NCBI RefSeq assembly: GCF_008693385.1
Contig: NZ_CP044067.1
Location: 2,461,501 to 2,525,500, forward strand
Reading direction: 5' to 3'
DNA length: 64,000 nucleotides
Source of the DNA: Cupriavidus pauculus
GTDB taxonomy: Bacteria > Pseudomonadota > Gammaproteobacteria > Burkholderiales > Burkholderiaceae
This document shows, piece after piece, positions 62,346-64,000 of this stretch. Position 1 is the first letter of the stretch. Every line of letters starts with the position of its first letter. The notes under the pieces are model-generated. The model was not told the DNA's origin and searched no databases. It was given only the letters and a program-made list of their open reading frames with translations. Both the position numbers and the translations under genes were made by a program.

Positions 62346-63758
62346 TTAACGCTGGCCGGTCAGGCTGCCGACGAGGTTGGTGACGGGGGCCAGCGGGTTC
62401 GTGCCGCCGGTGCCGCCGCCCACGCCGCCGGTTAGGCCGCCGACGAGATTCGTGACGGGTGCCAGCGGGTTCGTGCCGCCCGTGCCGCCACCCACGCCGC
62501 CCGTGAGGCCACCGACGAGATTCGTGACGGGTGCCAGCGGGTTCGTGCCGCCCGTGCCGCCGCCCACGCCGCCCGTGAGGCCACCGACGAGATTCGTGAC
62601 CGGGGCCAGCGGGTTCGTGCCGCCGGTGCCGCCGCCCAGTCCGCCCGTCAGCCCGCCCGTGAGGCCGCTGACGAGGTTGGTGACGGGTGCCAGCGGGTTC
62701 GTGCCGCCCGTGCCGCCGCCCAGTCCGCCCGTCAGCCCGCCCGTGAGGCCGCTGACGAGGCTGGTGACCGGTGCCAGGGGGTTCGTGCCGCCGGTGCCGC
62801 CGCCTAGTCCACCCGTGAGGCCGCCCGTCAGGCCGCTGACGAGGTTGGTGATCGGGGCCAGCGGGTTCGTGCCCGGTGTCCCACCCGCGGGAATCAGCGC
62901 GCCGCCCAGCGCCGCCACCGCGGTGCCCGTCGTCTGCACGATGCCGCCGACCTCGCTCACCACCGGTGCCTGCGTCTGCTTGAGCGTGCCGCCCACATTG
63001 TTCACCGCGCCGCCCAGCGTTACGAGCAGGTTGTTCACGGTAGGCCCAAGACCCGTAGCGCCGCCGATGGTCTGCGTGGCGTTGCCGAGCGTGGCCGTCA
63101 GCGGCACGATGGCGCGGTTTGCCGTGGTCAATACCTGATTGACCGGATCGGCCGCGAGTTGCGGCGTGAGGTTGCCGACGAGGTCGCCGGTCTGGCTGAC
63201 GACGGAGCCCACCGGCGCGGTCACCGCGGCGAGCGGTCCCGTGCCGAGACCGCTGACCGTGCTGCCGACACTGCTGACCGCGGTGCCGACCTCTTTCAGC
63301 ACGGTGGGACCCGCGGCGCCTGTCGGACCCGTGGCACCCGTTTCCCCTTGCGGACCTTGCGGTCCTTGCGGACCGGTGGCGCCGTCGTTGCCGGCCGGGC
63401 CGGTGGGACCGGTCGCGCCGGTCTGGCCCTGCGGACCTTGCGGGCCCGTGGCACCCGTCGCGCCCGTGGGACCTGTCGCACCGGTAGCGCCCGTCGCCCC
63501 CGTCGCGCCGGTCGCACCCGTAGCACCTGTAGCACCTGTAGCACCTGTAGCACCGGCGGACCCCGTGGCGCCGGTCGCACCGGCCGAGCCCGTGGCGCCC
63601 GTCGCGCCGGTGGCACCCGTCGCCCCCGTCGCTCCCGTCGCGCCGGTCGGGCCCGCGATGCCTTCAGGCCCCATGGGGCCGGTATGGTGATGGGAGCAGC
63701 CGCCCATCAGCATCAGGCCCACCAATACCAGGCCGAGCAAGTAATTGTTGTTGCGCAC
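62346..63758 (-). CDS. Collagen-like lipoprotein with tandem Gly/Thr/Asn-Pro-Leu repeats
   Basis: The 470-residue protein has a lipobox L-M-G-G-C (Cys21) followed by H-H-H, then a long Gly-X-Y collagen region (about 27-150), rich in G-A-T and G-P-Q triplets. A hydrophobic middle with Val/Gly (about 153-295) follows, then about seven near-identical repeats of [13 protein letters not shown] with G-L-T-G-G spacers. The layout matches Burkholderia collagen-like (Bucl) surface proteins. The DNA repeats of the tail (62370-62870) are about 66-84 bases long and could vary in number. Confidence 0.88.
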   Translation of the reverse strand: MRNNNYLLGLVLVGLMLMGGCSHHHTGPMGPEGIAGPTGATGATGATGATGATGATGSAGATGATGSAGATGATGATGATGATGATGATGATGATGPTGATGATGPQGPQGQTGATGPTGPAGNDGATGPQGPQGPQGETGATGPTGAAGPTVLKEVGTAVSSVGSTVSGLGTGPLAAVTAPVGSVVSQTGDLVGNLTPQLAADPVNQVLTTANRAIVPLTATLGNATQTIGGATGLGPTVNNLLVTLGGAVNNVGGTLKQTQAPVVSEVGGIVQTTGTAVAALGGALIPAGGTPGTNPLAPITNLVSGLTGGLTGGLGGGTGGTNPLAPVTSLVSGLTGGLTGGLGGGTGGTNPLAPVTNLVSGLTGGLTGGLGGGTGGTNPLAPVTNLVGGLTGGVGGGTGGTNPLAPVTNLVGGLTGGVGGGTGGTNPLAPVTNLVGGLTGGVGGGTGGTNPLAPVTNLVGSLTGQR

Positions 63759-63942
63759 GATGACCTCTCCTTTGTGATGTTCTGCGAGTGCAGCGACTCA
63801 CCACCGCAACGGCCATGCCCAGTGCGCGCGCGGCCATGTCAGGGCATCCGCGACGTTGCCGGGTACCGCCACGGCATTGGGTTTGCGGGAAGGAGGGTGC
63901 GATTGAGACGTCCGTTCGAACGTGCGCGGGAGCACGCGGGGC

Positions 63943-63992
63943 CGTTACGGCATCGTTACCTCGTAACGTCGGCCGTAACGTTTGCCGTAACG
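63943..63992. repeat. Five CGTTAC/GTAACG half-sites upstream of the collagen-like gene
   Basis: CGTTAC occurs at 63943 and 63954, and GTAACG at 63963, 63975 and 63987. Spacing is 11, then about 9, 12 and 12 bases, close to one helix turn. They lie 185-235 bases upstream of the collagen-like start (minus strand). They look like an array of regulator sites, and may belong to the next gene beyond the window. Confidence 0.5.
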
Positions 63993-64000
63993 CGAGATTA

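Noticed and set aside
62370..62870. CRISPR-like array
   Set aside because: The repeats encode the in-frame tail of the collagen-like protein; there are no spacers of unique sequence and no cas genes.

Overview
The window is a stretch of a GC-rich betaproteobacterial chromosome, most likely from the Burkholderiaceae (Cupriavidus/Ralstonia group). This rests on gene content: a pilMNOPQ operon, hopanoid genes hpnA/B/H/M/N, a bufferin operon, an AlaC-type aminotransferase and a Burkholderia-type collagen-like lipoprotein. Genes are densely packed, with many 4-base ATGA overlaps. I see no rRNA, no tRNA that I can support, no CRISPR array, no phage and no insertion sequence.

Layout. 1-5.5 kb: type IV pilus, with two pilin paralogues (+) and pilMNOPQ (-). 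5.5-21 kb: a dispersed hopanoid locus (mlaA-like lipoprotein, hpnN, hpnM, then hpnH, ispH, hpnA, hpnB and a diiron ferritin-like protein). It is split by an accessory block of a copper-bufferin operon (bufA1-doxX-bufB-bufC plus an alpha/beta hydrolase) and an acetamidase/formamidase. 21-27 kb: small hypotheticals, an AGE-family sugar epimerase, LysR, an EmrB/MdtD-like MFS exporter, an esterase pair and a coiled-coil protein. 27.5-40.4 kb: metal-chelatase region, with an exported membrane-anchored CobN paralogue, an M30-like lipoprotein protease, and cobW-cobN-chlI-vWA. 40.4-43.8 kb: threonine aldolase, a chemoreceptor and an alpha/beta hydrolase. 43.8-45.7 kb: a compact island of a nine-repeat 'DGAR' exported protein, a 33-residue membrane peptide and a TetR regulator, linked by shared operators. 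45.7-55.6 kb: esterase, M14 carboxypeptidase, LysR, Tat-exported phospholipase C with a small lipoprotein, a DSD1-type PLP enzyme, a TPR protein and a DUF6152/DUF6644 pair. 55.7-64 kb: a flagellar-regulon chemoreceptor, an outer-membrane barrel, a YqjI-like PadR regulator with a siderophore-interacting reductase, alaC, and a collagen-like lipoprotein.

How they work together. HpnN, HpnM and the MlaA-like lipoprotein fit lipid traffic between inner and outer membrane; HpnH, HpnA and HpnB fit building and decorating extended hopanoids. Squalene-hopene cyclase is not here. CobW, CobN, ChlI and vWA form a cobaltochelatase set. The most novel-looking items are the TetR/DGAR island with operators sitting between -35 and -10, the partial duplication of bufC inside the bufferin operon, the exported CobN paralogue, and the apparent ATT start of hpnA. 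All functional statements come from reading the sequence and family knowledge; no database search was run.
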